Assembly (NCBI RefSeq): GCF_032062135.1
Contig: NC_092859.1
Span: forward strand, 32,695,367 to 32,759,366
DNA from: Pyxicephalus adspersus
Taxonomy: Eukaryota > Chordata > Amphibia > Anura > Pyxicephalidae
DNA length: 64,000 bases
Direction of reading: 5' to 3'
A program made the translations under genes and the position numbers. Below, piece by piece: positions 1 through 12,239 of this stretch. Numbering within the stretch: the stretch's first letter is position 1; each line of letters starts with the position of its first letter. Under the pieces are notes generated by a model, which worked only from the letters and a program-made list of their open reading frames with translations, made no database searches and had not been told where the DNA came from.

Positions 1-19
1 CGCAGCTCATGAGATCGTA

Positions 20-1464
20 ATGAGGGGGAAGCCATTCACAGATGGAGAATACATGAAAGAATCGTTCATAAAAATATCAGAGCATCTATTCTCCGAATTC
101 AAAAACAGAAAGGAAACTATTCAGAAAATGAAAGAATCGACTCCTTCTGCAAAGACCGTCAAGGACAGGACCATTAAAATTGCAACAAACATCACCAGTA
201 AGCAAGTTGATGACATCAATTCAGCTCAAGCATATTCAATTGCCTGTGATGAATCAAGTAGAGTAAAAACGTAAGTAAAAACGATATTGAGCAGACAGCA
301 CTGTTATGCAGATATTTGAATTCTGATCACAGTGCTTTCAGTTTCTGAAAACTCATAACAAGCGCGGGGCCAGGACGCGGACAGGACATACAGACAAGCC
401 AAAGGAATAAACACAACTAACCTGGTGTCGGTGGCTACTGATGGTGCTCCCAGTATGAGAGGAGCACAAAAGGGCTTTGTGAATTTACTTCAAAAGTCTC
501 TGTGGAAGTAATGAACCTCGTTATTAAGAGAGTGAACAAAATTTTTGCAAACTGGCTAAACCACCAACAGTTTTGTTCGTTGTTAGATGAAGTCGAGAGC
601 GCATATTCGGGTCTCCTGCTGCACAAAATGGCTGGCAAGGGGAGACGTGCTGAAACGGTTCTCTGCTTGTCTAGAACATGTGAAAACTTTGGAAAGCAAA
701 GACCTCATCTATCCTGAACTGGGAGACCTTGATTGGCTGGAAAAGTTTTGTTTCATGGGGTATATGACAAGTCACTTAAACATGAGGAAATAAAATCTGC
801 AGGGAAAGGGAAGCACGACTCTGCAGTTGCTGGAGGATGTTCTGGCGTTTTGAGTGCAAAATGACAGTGTTTGCCAGATATGTACAGAGAGGTACACTCT
901 CTCATTTCCCCTCTCTGAGGGAGTTCAAAGAAAAGAACAATTACATAAATTGTGATTATTTACACCGTGCAATTATGGCAATGCAAGCTGAATTTGGAGA
1001 AACATTCAGTAAGTTCAGTAAGGAAAAAAACACTCTGTTCTTCCCTGTCACACCACTGGACATCGACCCGTCCCTGCTGAACATATCTGCATTCACAGGG
1101 ATAAGTCAGCCTGATCCTGAATCTGAACTGGCCGACATAGCGGATAAAGACTTATGGGTGTCCAAGTTCAAAAGCCTGACTGCAGATCTCGAAGAAGTTG
1201 CCCGTCAGAAGGCCACTCTTGCTAAAGAGCACAAATGGAATTATATTGAAAACCTCCCCAAACCCGGGATGTTTTTGAAACATGAAGTGACATTCTCGAC
1301 ATGTATATGAACATGAAAAAGTATACATTTAGAGTCCTGTCCATCCTTTGCTCAACATACTTATGCAAGCAAGTTTTCTCGAGCATGAACTTCAAGTCCA
1401 AATATCGCACCCGCCTCACAAATGAGAGCCTGCAGTCCTGTTTGAAGATCAAAGTCACATCTTA
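20..1464 (+). pseudogene. degraded hAT transposase (GTF2IRD2/ZBED type)
   Basis: Pieces in all three plus frames add up to one hAT-like transposase. Residues from 20-274 include KTVKDRTIKIATNI and AYSIACDESS, which fits the start of the catalytic region. Bases 420-510 read VATDGAPSMRGAQKGFV, a conserved hAT block. Bases 550-790 give HIRVSCCTKWLARGDVLKRF and YPELGDLDWLEK. Bases 837-1300 hold FPSLREFKEKNNYIN and LDIDPSLLNISAFTG, and 1320-1460 the C-terminal dimerisation-like part with STYLCKQVFSSMNFKSKYR and RLTNESLQSCLKI. Frame changes and stops separate the pieces, so no active protein is expected. Similar domesticated genes exist in mammals (GTF2IRD2, ZBED5), but the broken frames argue against domestication here. 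Confidence 0.75.
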
Positions 1465-1688
1465 NNNNNNNNNNNNNNNNNNNNNNNNNNNNNNNNNNNN
1501 NNNNNNNNNNNNNNNNNNNNNNNNNNNNNNNNNNNNNNNNNNNNNNNNNNNNNNNNNNNNNNNNNNNNNNNNNNNNNNNNNNNNNNNNNNNNNNNNNNNN
1601 NNNNNNNNNNNNNNNNNNNNNNNNNNNNNNNNNNNNNNNNNNNNNNNNNNNNNNNNNNNNNNNNNNNNNNNNNNNNNNNNNNNNNNNN
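1465..1688. other. assembly gap (N)
   Basis: A run of 224 N. It falls at the end of the hAT transposase, and AT-rich DNA follows. Confidence 0.99.
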
Positions 1689-1830
1689 TATATTTATTTA
1701 TTATATTATATTCATAAATTATAATATAATACATAATTATAAATAATAATAATATAATAATAATTATAAGTAATAATTTTAAAAAATAAAATAGACAACA
1801 ATGTAATCTTAATATAAAATTACTTTTATT
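1689..1830. repeat. AT-rich low-complexity DNA
   Basis: Nearly pure A/T made of taat, aata and tata words. Its position beside the N gap suggests an assembly break in simple sequence. Confidence 0.8.
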
Positions 1831-1884
1831 TTTATTTCATGTTGTGTGGTGTTTTTGTACCGTAAAAACTATTTAAAAGCAGAT

Positions 1885-2340
1885 TACATTGTAATTTCCC
1901 CCCCGGCCACGCCCCCAATACATCACCACTCGCATCACCCAGAAGATAATACATCCTCCCGGGTGATGCGAGTGGGGATGTCCCGCCTGCCTCACCCCGA
2001 TGCTGGAGCTGCTGCTCTGCATCTCCAGGGAGATGCAAAGCACAATGCAGCACCTCTGCATTGTGCTTCACATCTCACTGCAGATGTTAGCAGCAATAGC
2101 AAATTCCGGGGGTTGTGCCAGCTGGCATTACCCCCAGAATTTACTATTGCTGCTCGCATCTGCAGTGAGATGTGAAGCACAATGCAGAAGTCCAGGATTT
2201 CAGCGGGACCATCAGATTGCCCTGGAGCGCCGGACAAAGGTAAGGGGGGCTTCTAAAGTAAGCCCGAGTGTGACTCAGGATTACCGCTTTTTGCATGTAA
2301 AAGCCACCCCGAGACACACTCGGGATTACCGCTAGGGGGG
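1885..2340. repeat. cluster of nested palindromes, MITE-like
   Basis: The largest palindrome spans 2055-2188: two 67-base arms meet at the centre with no loop and differ at about six positions. A smaller hairpin (ctcgcatcaccc / gggtgatgcgag) lies at 1929-1975, and a short one around 2020-2035. Bases 2260-2335 repeat the motif 'cgggattaccgct'. No ORF is credible. A foldback non-autonomous element inserted into the hAT element is the simplest reading. Confidence 0.6.
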
Positions 2341-2744
2341 TAATTGCTGGCCCAGAAAGAAACCCTAAAAGGATGAGAGCATACTGAAATTGACTTGTCA
2401 GAAAACGTTCCAAATTTATGTTTACTTTTTAAAACTGCTAAGCTGCAACTACATGTTTTTTTAATATTAAAGTGGGCTACGTTTTATTTGAATTTTACAC
2501 AAATACGGGAAGGACTTTAAAAAAGGCCTGCATAGTTCAGTGTTTAATTTATTTTAAAGTAGGCCTACACATGCACACTGCACTTCTGTTTGTTGTAGTC
2601 TGTTGTTGTAACAGGTAAAATTAAAAATAGATTAAAACGTTTAAAAGTTTATGAGCTGTGTTATGTTTTGCGGCTGCAGACTATTTTTTCTTCGTGGAAG
2701 AGGAGGCAAAATGGCTCTTTTGAAAGGTTGCTGACCCCTGATCT

Positions 2745-3370
2745 AGACAAACAAGGGGGTTGTGTATAGTAGCAGCATGGGGCTATTTCATGTAGCTTGG
2801 AGGACAACATGAGAAAGATTCTCCTTCAATTTACATTTCTGTGGGGTCCCTATATCCAATGTTTACAGTAATACAGAAAAATGAGGGGCATTAGGGAAAC
2901 TTCCAATAGCAGCACCATACATACTGGCTTGAGTGCACCTTACTCTATATGTCAACTTGTTTTTTGTTTTTTAATAACTTGGTTTGAACACACCTGCAGG
3001 TTTGTGTAGTAGTATAAGCCTCAACTGGTGTTCATTTATTAAACAGTATTATGCTTTAGTCCACTACCCAGAATCTCAAACAATTATTGTGACTCGAAGA
3101 GTGTCTTTAGTGGCATTCTTGCTTTTTACCTAAATGTGATGTCTGTCGCGTTGACCTTGCAGCATGTTAAAAAATAGGAGAATAGATGACACAGCACTGG
3201 TCAGCTCAACCCACTTCCTCCTTCAGCTTCTTCAATTTGCCCCAAACCAGTATTAGCCACCTGGTTCCTTCTAATAGACCACCCCTCCCAATGTTCACTG
3301 ACCCTCCTTCTCTTATTGCCCCCCCAGGTCATAGTCTTCAGTATTTGGCAGAGCCAGCATGGAGGATCGG
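2745..3370. repeat. stray copy (A) of the TIM intronic duplication block
   Basis: Aligns by eye with 21010-21480 and 37490-37880 in the same orientation. Shared words include 'ttggaggacaacatg', 'aactggtgt', 'agagtgtc' and 'gcagcat.ttaaaaa'. In units B and C this block is intronic and lies 3' of the IgV exon on the minus strand. No IgV, transmembrane or tail exon was found beside this copy, so a former unit has probably been lost. Confidence 0.5.
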
Positions 3371-6300
3371 CTAAAGAATGCAGTCATATGCAGTAAACGA
3401 TTTTAAAAGTGTTATATCAATGTGATTGTTGTATTTAGGCCTGTTTATGATCACCCCTCGGTAGTTCCTAATCTGAAACAAACCGAGCCAGTGAAGACAG
3501 AACTCCTGTTATAGGCCAGTTACTAAATATATATCTGAACCCTAGAATAAAATTGTAATTTATGGGATGATCTGTATGTCATGGAGCTAACTAAGGGCTT
3601 TATTTAGAGGGATAGTGGAGGAAAACTTATATCTTACATCTTATAAATGTCACTGTAGCAAGTGTTCTCAGTGGAAAATGTATGCAACACCTATTTATTT
3701 TAGTACTGTGTAATATGTTGGCACATTTAAAAAGTTTGTAAAAAAACCCACCTCCCCTGTATAATTATTTACATTTAGATGCACTTCAGTGGCAGTAAGT
3801 TGGGAATTAAGTTAGAAAAAAGCTAGGGGACTTGGTGTTTATTTCAGCTTGAGCTCTTGAAGTATGTAAACAGGCTTTACACACTAAGTAAAAGCTCTGA
3901 GTGTGTGGAAAGAAGCATGAGAGATGTTTATTTATCTTACAAAAGGCTATTTTTTGATGGCCATTATTTAAAGTCCTGGCCAAAATAAACAAAGCATTTC
4001 CAAACCACTGTGCAGTCTCTTTAAGGGCCAATTTGTTTTGTTCAGGAAATGGTGATCCTCTTGTCACCTGAGGAAGAATAATCTATTGCAGTTACTAAAA
4101 CTAATGTGGATGTGCCAGAAGAAAATGCAGTCATAATCCTCCTTTGTTAAAATTCCAGTACAGAAATACATATCCCCCCTCCCTCCTTATCCCTGGCTGC
4201 TTTGATTTATGTCTGCGTCTCTTGAAAAATGGAACACAGTTTGCCAGCGGCATGTATCTTGCATCTTTTTTGAGGCTTGACAAGAGACCCTTTCAAGAAA
4301 GTGTTGGGAGAGCCTGGAATCTAAAGACAGTTTTTATGCTCCACTGTCTGATAACAGGCATGCGGTTGGTCAGTTTATACACTTTATGGTTTTGATGCTT
4401 CAGTATCCTAAAATGTTGATTTGGTGCTGCATTGACCTTGGGATTTACTCCGGGGCAGCATTAACCATCTCTATGGATTGTACATCTTCTGACTTGTACA
4501 AACAATACAGTGCAGATGAAGCACAAACTGATACATAGTTATTTGATGTCTAGATATCATTTTTCCAATATTCTTACCACTCTAGGCATTTTTTACATTT
4601 TCAGACATTTTTTAGGTAAGATGGGGATTGTTTCTTTTTCAACATTCCATATATTTCAGGTAAGTAGATTTGTAGAAAACTGAGTCTCCATTCTTCAGAT
4701 GGCCACACATAACCAGTTTAATAATACTTGGGTTCTTTGTTATAGAATAAAGTAATTGCATGATTGTATTCATGTTTAGGCATTCCAGAAAATTCACAAA
4801 GATGGGGAATTCCTGTCCCTTCCCTGTAAATACAGTAAGTGTGCTGAAGTTCACTTGTTTTGTATAAATCAGAATACGTACAGTTATCTGTATATAGGAG
4901 CAGTGGGAGCATAGTAGAGTTTGTACTTTTAGGAAAAGAAATGGGCGTCTCATAACTGTCCAGCAATTCCACTCACAATCTGACATATAAGTAGGCATTT
5001 AATATGAGGTTCTCTTCCTGAAATTTTTTACAGGGGTGGAGCTGTAGTTGTTTGCTCAAAAAAGTGGATTTGGACACCCAACGCTATACCGTAACCTTAA
5101 TGCTTGCCTTGGCCCGTTAACGTGCTCACCTCTCATGGGCAGCAATCCTCTGAACGGATGACACAGAGCAGCTTCACTGAGATCCGTGCATCCGAGGATG
5201 AGAGCTGCCGAGAGCTGGGCGGGGTATTGAAATCAGCCGGGCGGAGCAACCGGCTAAAACCCTCTGGGGAGAACTATGAATTTGTAAGCCTGGTTAATTT
5301 TCCCTATATATTATTCTATAAATTGCTCAGCTAAGCAGTCGCAGGGGAATCTGCACAAAAAGCCTAAATTAGCATGGCTGGAAGCAGTTGCAAAGATGTA
5401 CAGCTCAGTGATGAGAGTGAATGTCACCCAGTGAAACAGTGTGCCTTATGACACCATTATCACCAAAGGATTTCCCCAGGCAAGGAAGTGCAATCAATGA
5501 ACCACAAAGTCTATTCAGGAAACTCTGAAAATCCAGCTAAACTCTTACAAACTGCTACATTTATTATGATATTTCTGAGCAGGACTACGATTTCTTATCG
5601 CAGACTTTCTGTGCATTTGAGGAAAAAAAAAAAAATCAATTGTTCAGTGTATGAAAATGAAAAAAGTTGAAAATACCTTGCAGTCATGTTCACAGACTCT
5701 GTGAATGGTATGAGAAACAGATTAACTGCAACAAGGACATTTTTAGGGTGCGTTCCAACTATTAACATCATTTTATCTTAAGCCAAAACAACAGAATTTT
5801 GGGCAGTGTAGGGAGTGGTAAAACCCGTCAGTTTTTGTTTCTTTGCAGTGCCCCATAAGGGAGATTTCTCTGCACCTCCGAGAAGCTAGAGGAAGTCACT
5901 GGAATAGGGGTGCCATTGGAAGATTTCCCCCCACCCCCCTCTACCTTCTCATTTCCTGTGCCAGTAACACTGGTTACCAGTACAAAAAGATAGAATGACG
6001 TTCTCCAGAGAGAACTCAAAAGTAATAGTAACTTGTCAGGAGTTTTAACACATGCCTACTCTGACCAAAGCCCAAAAAAGTTCTGGCTTTACCTATACTT
6101 TGGAGAACTTCACAGTCCACAGTGATCAAGGGCAATAAGTTTGCCTCAACGCCCCTCACCATGCAAAATTGCTAGGTCTAGAAATGGAAAAATAATCATA
6201 GATAACCGCTAAAACCACTTTTTAAACCTTCGTCCAGCCCACTTGCCTGAGCACCAATAAAACTTGAGACCCAACAAATTTTGTTTATAATGCATGAATG

Positions 6301-7166
6301 ACAGTAAATGATACAAATACCTACAAATTTAACATGGTAGTTGCACATTGCCATCATCTATAGAAAGCTATATATCACCCTACAATCTCAGCCTCTACCT
6401 TTTAGTATTATAAGACAGAACCCCTCCAAACTAGCAACTTTGACTGGGCTGAATGGACATTGTCAGACAATAGAAAGTTTCCCCAGCCTTATCTTGGTTT
6501 CAGACTTCAGCATTGTAACTTTGTGGCAAGTCACATGGTAAGAAGCTGAGGCAGGGGCTAACCTGGGTAAAGCAGACAACTGAACCGGCAACAGAATTTA
6601 CATGATTTAGTTATCATAGGGCCAGCCTCTCTGTCTAGGAAGTTGCTGCTGACCTTGGATGCAGGCGAAACCATTGTTAGGAGAGAGTACAGTAATGTCT
6701 GCAAGATAATAAATGGATAGAATGTACAGCTTGAAAACCAGAAAGGAAAGATACAGTTTCTGTAGTTTATGACTTGTCGGGAATTTTATCATGCAGATTG
6801 GGTTACTGAGAGTTTATAGGTCTTTAAAACATTTCCATCAGACTTAAACATTCAACATTACACCAATGCATGTTATATTGGTAAAATAATTGATTGATTA
6901 CCCCCATGAGATTCTTCCATGAGGAAAGTATGTAACATTACATTATTCAAGCTATAGGCAGATACATATTCTGTAATTCTACCCCTTAACAGAAAAAATA
7001 TGCATAGGGAGAGCATGCTGCATGGTGCTACAGCCCAACAGAAAGGGCTGTTACCCCGGAAAAAGGATGCAGCAGAGTCTATGGAACAGCGGAATGTTTT
7101 AACCTCTTAGCTCCCAAGGTGGAGGGCATGGCAATATATACATAGCAGTAAGTGATGAATGGCATC
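3371..7166. other. no gene recognised
   Basis: Only short random-looking ORFs with no family signature are present. 5030-5420 is GC-richer and may be an unclassified interspersed repeat. No RNA gene or satellite was seen. Confidence 0.5.
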
Positions 7167-7455
7167 TAAAGCTGCGTACACACGGCAAATTTTTCTCGCC
7201 CGATAATCGGTATCGGCCAATTATCGGGCGAAAATCTGCCGTGTGTACAGTCGGTCGTGATCACTGAACGACCGTACACACGATAGATGGTCAACGATCG
7301 TCGTCCAATCTGATCCGCCGGTCCGGTCGTTCATTTCCAACGACTATCCTCGTTCGTCGGCGTCGTTGGTTACTTTTTTATGAACGATTTTTGGCCAATC
7401 GGTCGTTCGTCGTTCATTTCCAATGATAAAAATTGGAAGTGTATACGCAGCTTTA
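7167..7455. mobile_element. MITE, 'taaagctgcgtacac' family, copy 1
   Basis: Terminal inverted repeats read taaagctgcgtacacac at the left and gtgtatacgcagcttta at the right. Internal sequence is rich in short inverted words ('cgcccgataatcgg' / 'ccaattatcgggcg', 'cgttcgtcg'). TAA/TTA at the ends could be a three-base target duplication. Copies 2 and 3 are at 51354-51603 and 55912-56153. This copy abuts the truncated LTR of the Gypsy element. Confidence 0.75.
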
Positions 7456-7548
7456 GAGAGACAATTTCCCACAAGGAGATTTTTAAAAGAAGACCATTTG
7501 TTATATTTAAAGGGAAACTCAGGACTTAATATTTTTCACAATATCACA
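7456..7548 (-). repeat. 3' LTR remnant of the Gypsy element
   Basis: Starts TGTGATATTGTG on the minus strand just after the purine run. It matches the first 90 or so bases of the 5' LTR (13329 downwards) and of the solo LTR (25350 downwards). It stops at the MITE. Confidence 0.75.
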
Positions 7549-7890
7549 CCTTCCCCCAATAGGAAAGCATGGGAGGGATTACTTGATGCTTCCCAGAGCA
7601 ACTGTCCCGCCACTGGCTTGGCCTGGCACCATCTGAGTGGGTTGTGATCAGTGATGACTATAAAGCTTTTGCCATACAAGTATAGCTGCAGTTTTTGTAG
7701 GGCCCACACAATTGCAAGGCATTCTTTTTCAATGGTGGCATATGTCACCTCCCTAGGGAGGAATTTCCTACTAAGGTACAAAATTGGATGCTCCTCTCCC
7801 GCTTGATCCACCTGGCTAAGTACTGCACCTAAGCCATAAGAGGATGAATCGGTTTGTACTAAAAACCGGTGGGTAAAATGTGGGGCTTAA
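7536..7890 (-). pseudogene. Gypsy RNase H domain
   Basis: Minus-strand residues read FLVQTDSSSYGLGAVLSQVD, then PILYLSRKFLPREVTYATIE, KECLAIVWALQKLQLYLYG and FIVITDHNPL. These are the D, E and D blocks of Ty3-type RNase H, which removes the RNA strand during reverse transcription. It is the last coding domain before the 3' LTR, as expected when integrase has moved upstream. The fragment is mostly one frame but is not joined to the reverse transcriptase. Confidence 0.85.
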
Positions 7891-8057
7891 AGAACAGGAG
7901 CACTAGCAAGTGCTTTCTTCAAACTTTGAAAAGCTTCCTCACACTCTGGTGTCCACTCCTTTCCTTCCATTCAGTTCTGGGCTTTTTCTTCTGGGTTAGA
8001 TCAGTCAGGGGCTTGGCCAGGGTGCTATAATGGGGTACAAACTTTCGGTAGTAACTG

Positions 8058-9045
8058 TCAGTTGCCAAAAACCACATAACCGTTTTTTAGTTTTGGTACT
8101 AGGCCAGGTTCATTATTTGACCGGAGATTTCCTGACTCTGGTCTCAGGGTACCACTTCCTACCCGATGTCCCAGGTATTGGACTTCAGTCATGGCAATCT
8201 GACATTTGCTGGGTTTCACTGTCAGATTGGCAGGCACGATCTTGTCCAGCACCTCTGACAGATAATCAAGGTGTTACTGAACACTGCTATATCATCCAGA
8301 TAGGAAAATGCAAATTCACACCCTCCTTCCAATAAGTAATTTACAACCCTCTGAAGGTGGCTGGTGCCCTTTTCATCCCAAAAGGCAATACCAAAAATTA
8401 AAATAATCCAAATGGTGTGATGAAAGCAGATGTTTCCCAGGCTTCTGGTGATAGGGGAATTTGCCAGTACCCCCGGCTTAGATCCATTATTGTCAGATAG
8501 TGAGTACCTATCCAACATCTCATCAATTCTAGGCATTGGGTAGGCATCAGATGAGGCGATGGCATTAGGTTTTCTGTAGTCCACACAGAACCTGGTAGTT
8601 CGATCCTTTTTCGGGACCAAAACTACTGGGGATGACCATGCACTGTGGGACTTCTGAATGTCCCCTAATTGCAGCATCTCCTCAATTTCTTTCCCTATGT
8701 CAGAGAGTATCTCCTGTGAGACACGGTAGGCAGTCTGTCTAATAGGAGGGTGCATGCCTTTGTCCACCTTGTGGACAGCAAGGTGCGTTCTCCCTGGTTT
8801 TGCAGTGAATGTGCACCTGTGTGGTATGAACACTTTCAGCAGCTGATCCTTCTGGAGGAGGGAGAGTTGGCTCATTACTCACCTCCCGGGTGTCAGCTAA
8901 CAAATCTAGCAATACATCAGCCTCTTTTTCTGTTCAGGCTGACTGCATACTGGCATGACATAAGCTATTCTCTCATGGTGTAATTTAAGCATATTCACAT
9001 GAAAAGCCCTCTGCCTCCTACCACCAAGGCTTACTTTGTAGGTTA
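8058..9045 (-). pseudogene. Gypsy reverse transcriptase domain
   Basis: Minus-strand text runs from RAFHVNMLKLHHERIAYVMP (a chromodomain-like linker after integrase) through FTAKPGRTHLAVHKVDKG, IRQTAYRVSQEIL, WSSPVVLVPKKD and RFCVDYRKPNA to AFSYLDDIAVFSN, which holds the YLDD catalytic box. It then continues as KPSKCQIAMTEVQYLGHRVG. Two or more frame changes lie inside the fingers and palm. It copies element RNA into DNA when intact; this copy is dead. Confidence 0.88.
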
Positions 9046-9770
9046 CCTAATTCAGCCGCTGGGTCATTGGGTACGGTCTATCCCAGGCAGCCTGCAGTTT
9101 GTTCTGCTGCATTGGTAACAACATACACCTGCCCACCTCGTAGGTCCGATCCCGGGCATTTTGATCATATCAGTCCTTTTTTTTGACCTGAGCCCGTGCC
9201 ATGTTCTCTCGGACCATCCCCACCAATTCCTGCATTTTGTCTTGGAATTTAAGTACATAGTCCACAACAGAAACTTCTGTACTATGTACAATGCCTTCTC
9301 TAGACTCCCAAATTTAATCAAGTGGACCTCTCACTTTTCTCCCATACAGGAGTCATTTGTATTTTAGCACAAAAAGCCTCTATCAGTTTAGACATGAACT
9401 GGGGGCCCTGGTCACTGAGGAACTCAGCTGGAAATCCAGCTCGGGTGGGTGAAGACTGCCTGCAGGGCATCAGCAACTTTATCTGCTCTAGGGGAAGAAA
9501 GTGCCAAAGCTTCTGAATAATGTGTTGCATAGTCCACTAATGTCAAAATGTACCGCTTGCCTGAGCTACTGGCAATAGGAAAGGGCCCAATGATATCTTC
9601 TGCAACCCTGCGAAGGCCACTCCCAAGTGACCTGCAAGGGGAATTTCATGTGCAGTCTTTAACAAATGTCCCCTAAATTTATCCGGTACAATAAGTTGCT
9701 GTCTGACCGTTTTTACCTTACTGCTGTCTGTTAGCAGTTCCTTAACTTCTGCTGGTCCCAGTACACCTTG
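9046..9770 (-). pseudogene. Gypsy integrase domain
   Basis: Pieces in different minus frames give KTAHEIPLAGHLGVA (zinc-binding histidines), EDIIGPFPIASSSGKRYI with LTLVDYATHYSEALAL (first catalytic Asp) and GFPAEFLSDQGPQFMSKLIE (second Asp). The C-terminal part includes NARDRTYEVGRCMLLP and QNKLQAAWDRPYPMTQRL. This D,D-35-E enzyme inserts the cDNA. It lies between protease and reverse transcriptase, the key point of the Gmr1-like order. Several frameshifts are present. Confidence 0.85.
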
Positions 9771-9889
9771 TACTTAGCCCCCTCCTCCACAGGCCTGGAA
9801 GCCAAGTCTCTCAGTGACTCCAGACTTGGGTCCTCCCGCAGTGGCTGCACCACCTGTCACCTCTGCCTGTTCTGTGGCAAACAAGGACA

Positions 9890-10315
9890 GGGGGAGTGAC
9901 TCTGAGACTGATCCAACTGAATCAGAGCAAGAGATAAATTAGAGGAACTCTAGAGGTGCAGGTCAGGGCAGGCAGCAGACAGGCAAAGTCAAGTTCCAGG
10001 CACAGGTCAGAGCAGGCGGCAGACAGGCAAAGTCCAGTTTCAGGCGCAGGTCAGGTCAGAAATCACGAGCAGTGTATCAAGGTAGCTGGTGCAAAGTCAC
10101 AGCACCAGCCTCTATTACTGCTAAGACTAAATAGCCTCTGCCCCTTTAAGGAGCTTCTCCTGCCTGTGCTGTGTCCTGTGAGCAGAACAGGAAGTGCTGC
10201 ATGTTCTGTTAGCCAGAGACAGTTTGGCAGCTCGGCAGGGTACACAGGCATGGGAAGCTGCAGAACGGTTTCGCAGGGACCGCTGTGGAACCGACAGGTA
10301 TTGTGACAGCAGCCC
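9890..10315. repeat. unclassified repeat inside the Gypsy element, LTR-like
   Basis: Contains two imperfect copies of a unit with 'aggcggcagacaggcaaagtccag'-like words (9956-10060). It interrupts the stretch between the protease and integrase regions. Similar 'caggcagcagac' words recur at 13330-13400 and 20340-20440, so a dispersed LTR family is likely. Ends were not resolved. Confidence 0.4.
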
Positions 10316-12167
10316 TTGCAGCACTGCGAGTGACAGCCAATACAGGTAATACCTTATCATCAGTTTTAGTCATAATTGGTTGTGCAATGTCTACACCTTC
10401 ATACATCACATTGACAACAGGTTCAACAATAGTTATGACAGTTTCATCTATTTTGCTCACGACTGCTTTGCCAACATTTTCACTTTGCCTAGATGTGGGT
10501 GCACACACATCATTAATCATTTCATTATCATCTTCCTTTGGTGAATTGTTGTTTTTCAACCCACTTCCCTCCCTCTGGTTATCCCCAGGTCCCACAGGTC
10601 CCACTGATGCCTCTGCATCTTTGTTCAGTACCTTGGAATGTTTGGAGGGTCCAGTTGAAGAATCCTGGATAGCTCTAGATGGTTCAAAGTAGGAAATAAG
10701 AGTACCCAAATCGTCTACAAGCAATACTGGTACTGGAATCTCATTTGAGACTCCCACAGTCTTGGTACCCTTACCAGCCCCCCAATCAATTTAAACGTCC
10801 ACAGTAGGCACAAAGGAATGGGTACCCCCACCTCCAGTAAGATACTTGTTATGGATGAGACTCTCCTTGTTGATTAGGTCAGGCTTTATAAAGGTGACAT
10901 CTGCGCCAGTGTCCTGAAAGCCAATCATGGTCTGGTTGTTCACAGTAACAGGTTGATGATTTTTAGTATGACCCACTACTCCTCCTAGAACAAGCAACAC
11001 AGAAGAGGAGTTGTTAGTGGGCTGCCTTGGTGCTGTCATCTGCTTGGGTGAAGGGCAGTTGACCCGGAGGTGTCCAGATTGGCCACAGTGGAAGCACTTC
11101 CGAGTATCAGCTGAACCAAATCTGATGGTAGAAGCTGCTGGCGTTGGTCGCTGCTGTGCTTGGGTTGCTGGGACAGGAGTAGTAGATGGTGGTGGTGGTT
11201 TTCCTACTCTCCAGGAACTAGGAGGAGCTCTGCAATTCCCAGACCCCTGGGTAGTGACATAAAGGTCTGCCAACTCTGCTGCTTCATGAGCTGACATAGG
11301 CTGGCGCTCTAGCACAAACTGTTTGATTTTAGGGGAACAGCTCTGCAGAAATTGATCCTGGACCGTTAGGTCCCCCAAGGTCCCTTGACCCACTGCCAGA
11401 AGGGGGTGAGCATCTGAGAGACCAGATCCACGTGGGTGTCAGTGCAGGGACCAAAACCTTTTGGGGTAAACATCTGGGGTGAGCTCATATTTTGCAATTA
11501 TAGTCTCCTTTATAGCTTTGTAGTCATCATTCATCTCAAGAGGCAATGTTACAAAAAAATCCAAAGCTTTACCTCTCAAGCCTGGAGTCAGGTAACCAGC
11601 CCACTTCTCCTGGGGTAACTGCTACTGATGACACGCTTTTTCAAAGGACTGCAGATAGGTATCAATATCCCTGTCTTTATCATCACTGGAAATTTAGGAT
11701 CTCTCACCAGGGAATCTCTCTGCTCTGGGAAACTGGGTGACGGGTCTTGACGCTGGAGTTTTGTCATTTCCAGTTCATGTGGGCGGGCAGCCTGCTGCTC
11801 TGCTGCTTCCATCCCAGCTCGGCGCACTGCTGCTTGTTGAAGCTGGAGCATAGGCTGGAGGCGGAGTCCTGGATCATCAGACCCCAGCAACTACAGATCA
11901 GCTCCCGCAGACAATATCCAATTGTTTAGTCACTCACCCTGGACACCACGTCTGTCCACATTCTCCGGTGCCATCCCTGCATGGGGGGGTCATATCCGGT
12001 GACCTCACCTCAAGGGTTTGCTCTGCCCTTTCTTGCTCCACCAGGGTGCAGATCAGCTGCTCCTTAGTTTGCTTCTGGGTTCGTTGAGATGCCTTTGATC
12101 TCACATTCTCACATAGAATTAACAGGTCAACTTTGCTCATTTGTTTGTAATCCACTGGACCAGACAT
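10316..12167 (-). pseudogene. Gypsy gag and aspartic protease
   Basis: A start ATG at 12167 (MSGPVDYKQMSKVDLLIL) follows the 5' LTR and opens a charged gag N-terminus. Further down, 11393-10791 reads LVQ-like capsid text (VQDQFLQSCSPKIKQFV), then the nucleocapsid zinc knuckle CFHCGQSGHLRVNC, then MIGFQDTGADVTFIKPDL, which holds the protease DTGA active site. 10757-10316 continues as linker text ending VLAVTRSAARAA. Gag packages the RNA and the protease cuts the polyprotein. Frames change at least twice. Confidence 0.75.
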
Positions 12168-12239
12168 GGTTGCAAAATAAAAGATAGGATAGAAAAACAA
12201 AGATGCGGTGGCGAACTATGTTATCTAAAAAAAAAAAAA

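Larger units (their letters stand above)
1..2737 (+). mobile_element. hAT-family DNA transposon, 3' part, continuing past the left edge
   Basis: The segment carries a degraded hAT transposase and ends near 2737 with 'ggttgctgacccctg', the reverse complement of a typical hAT terminal inverted repeat starting CAGGGGTC. The matching left terminus lies outside the window. A palindromic repeat (1885-2340), an N gap and AT-rich DNA lie inside it. The right border is placed by the terminal motif only. Confidence 0.65.

Noticed and set aside
1..1464. Domesticated hAT gene similar to GTF2IRD2 or ZBED5
   Set aside because: The frame is broken several times and the element end at 2737 marks it as an ordinary transposon copy.
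3186..3374. Pro/Ser-rich plus-strand ORF as a small gene
   Set aside because: It lies in the stray TIM intron copy; the homologous regions at 21.4 and 37.8 kb are not open.
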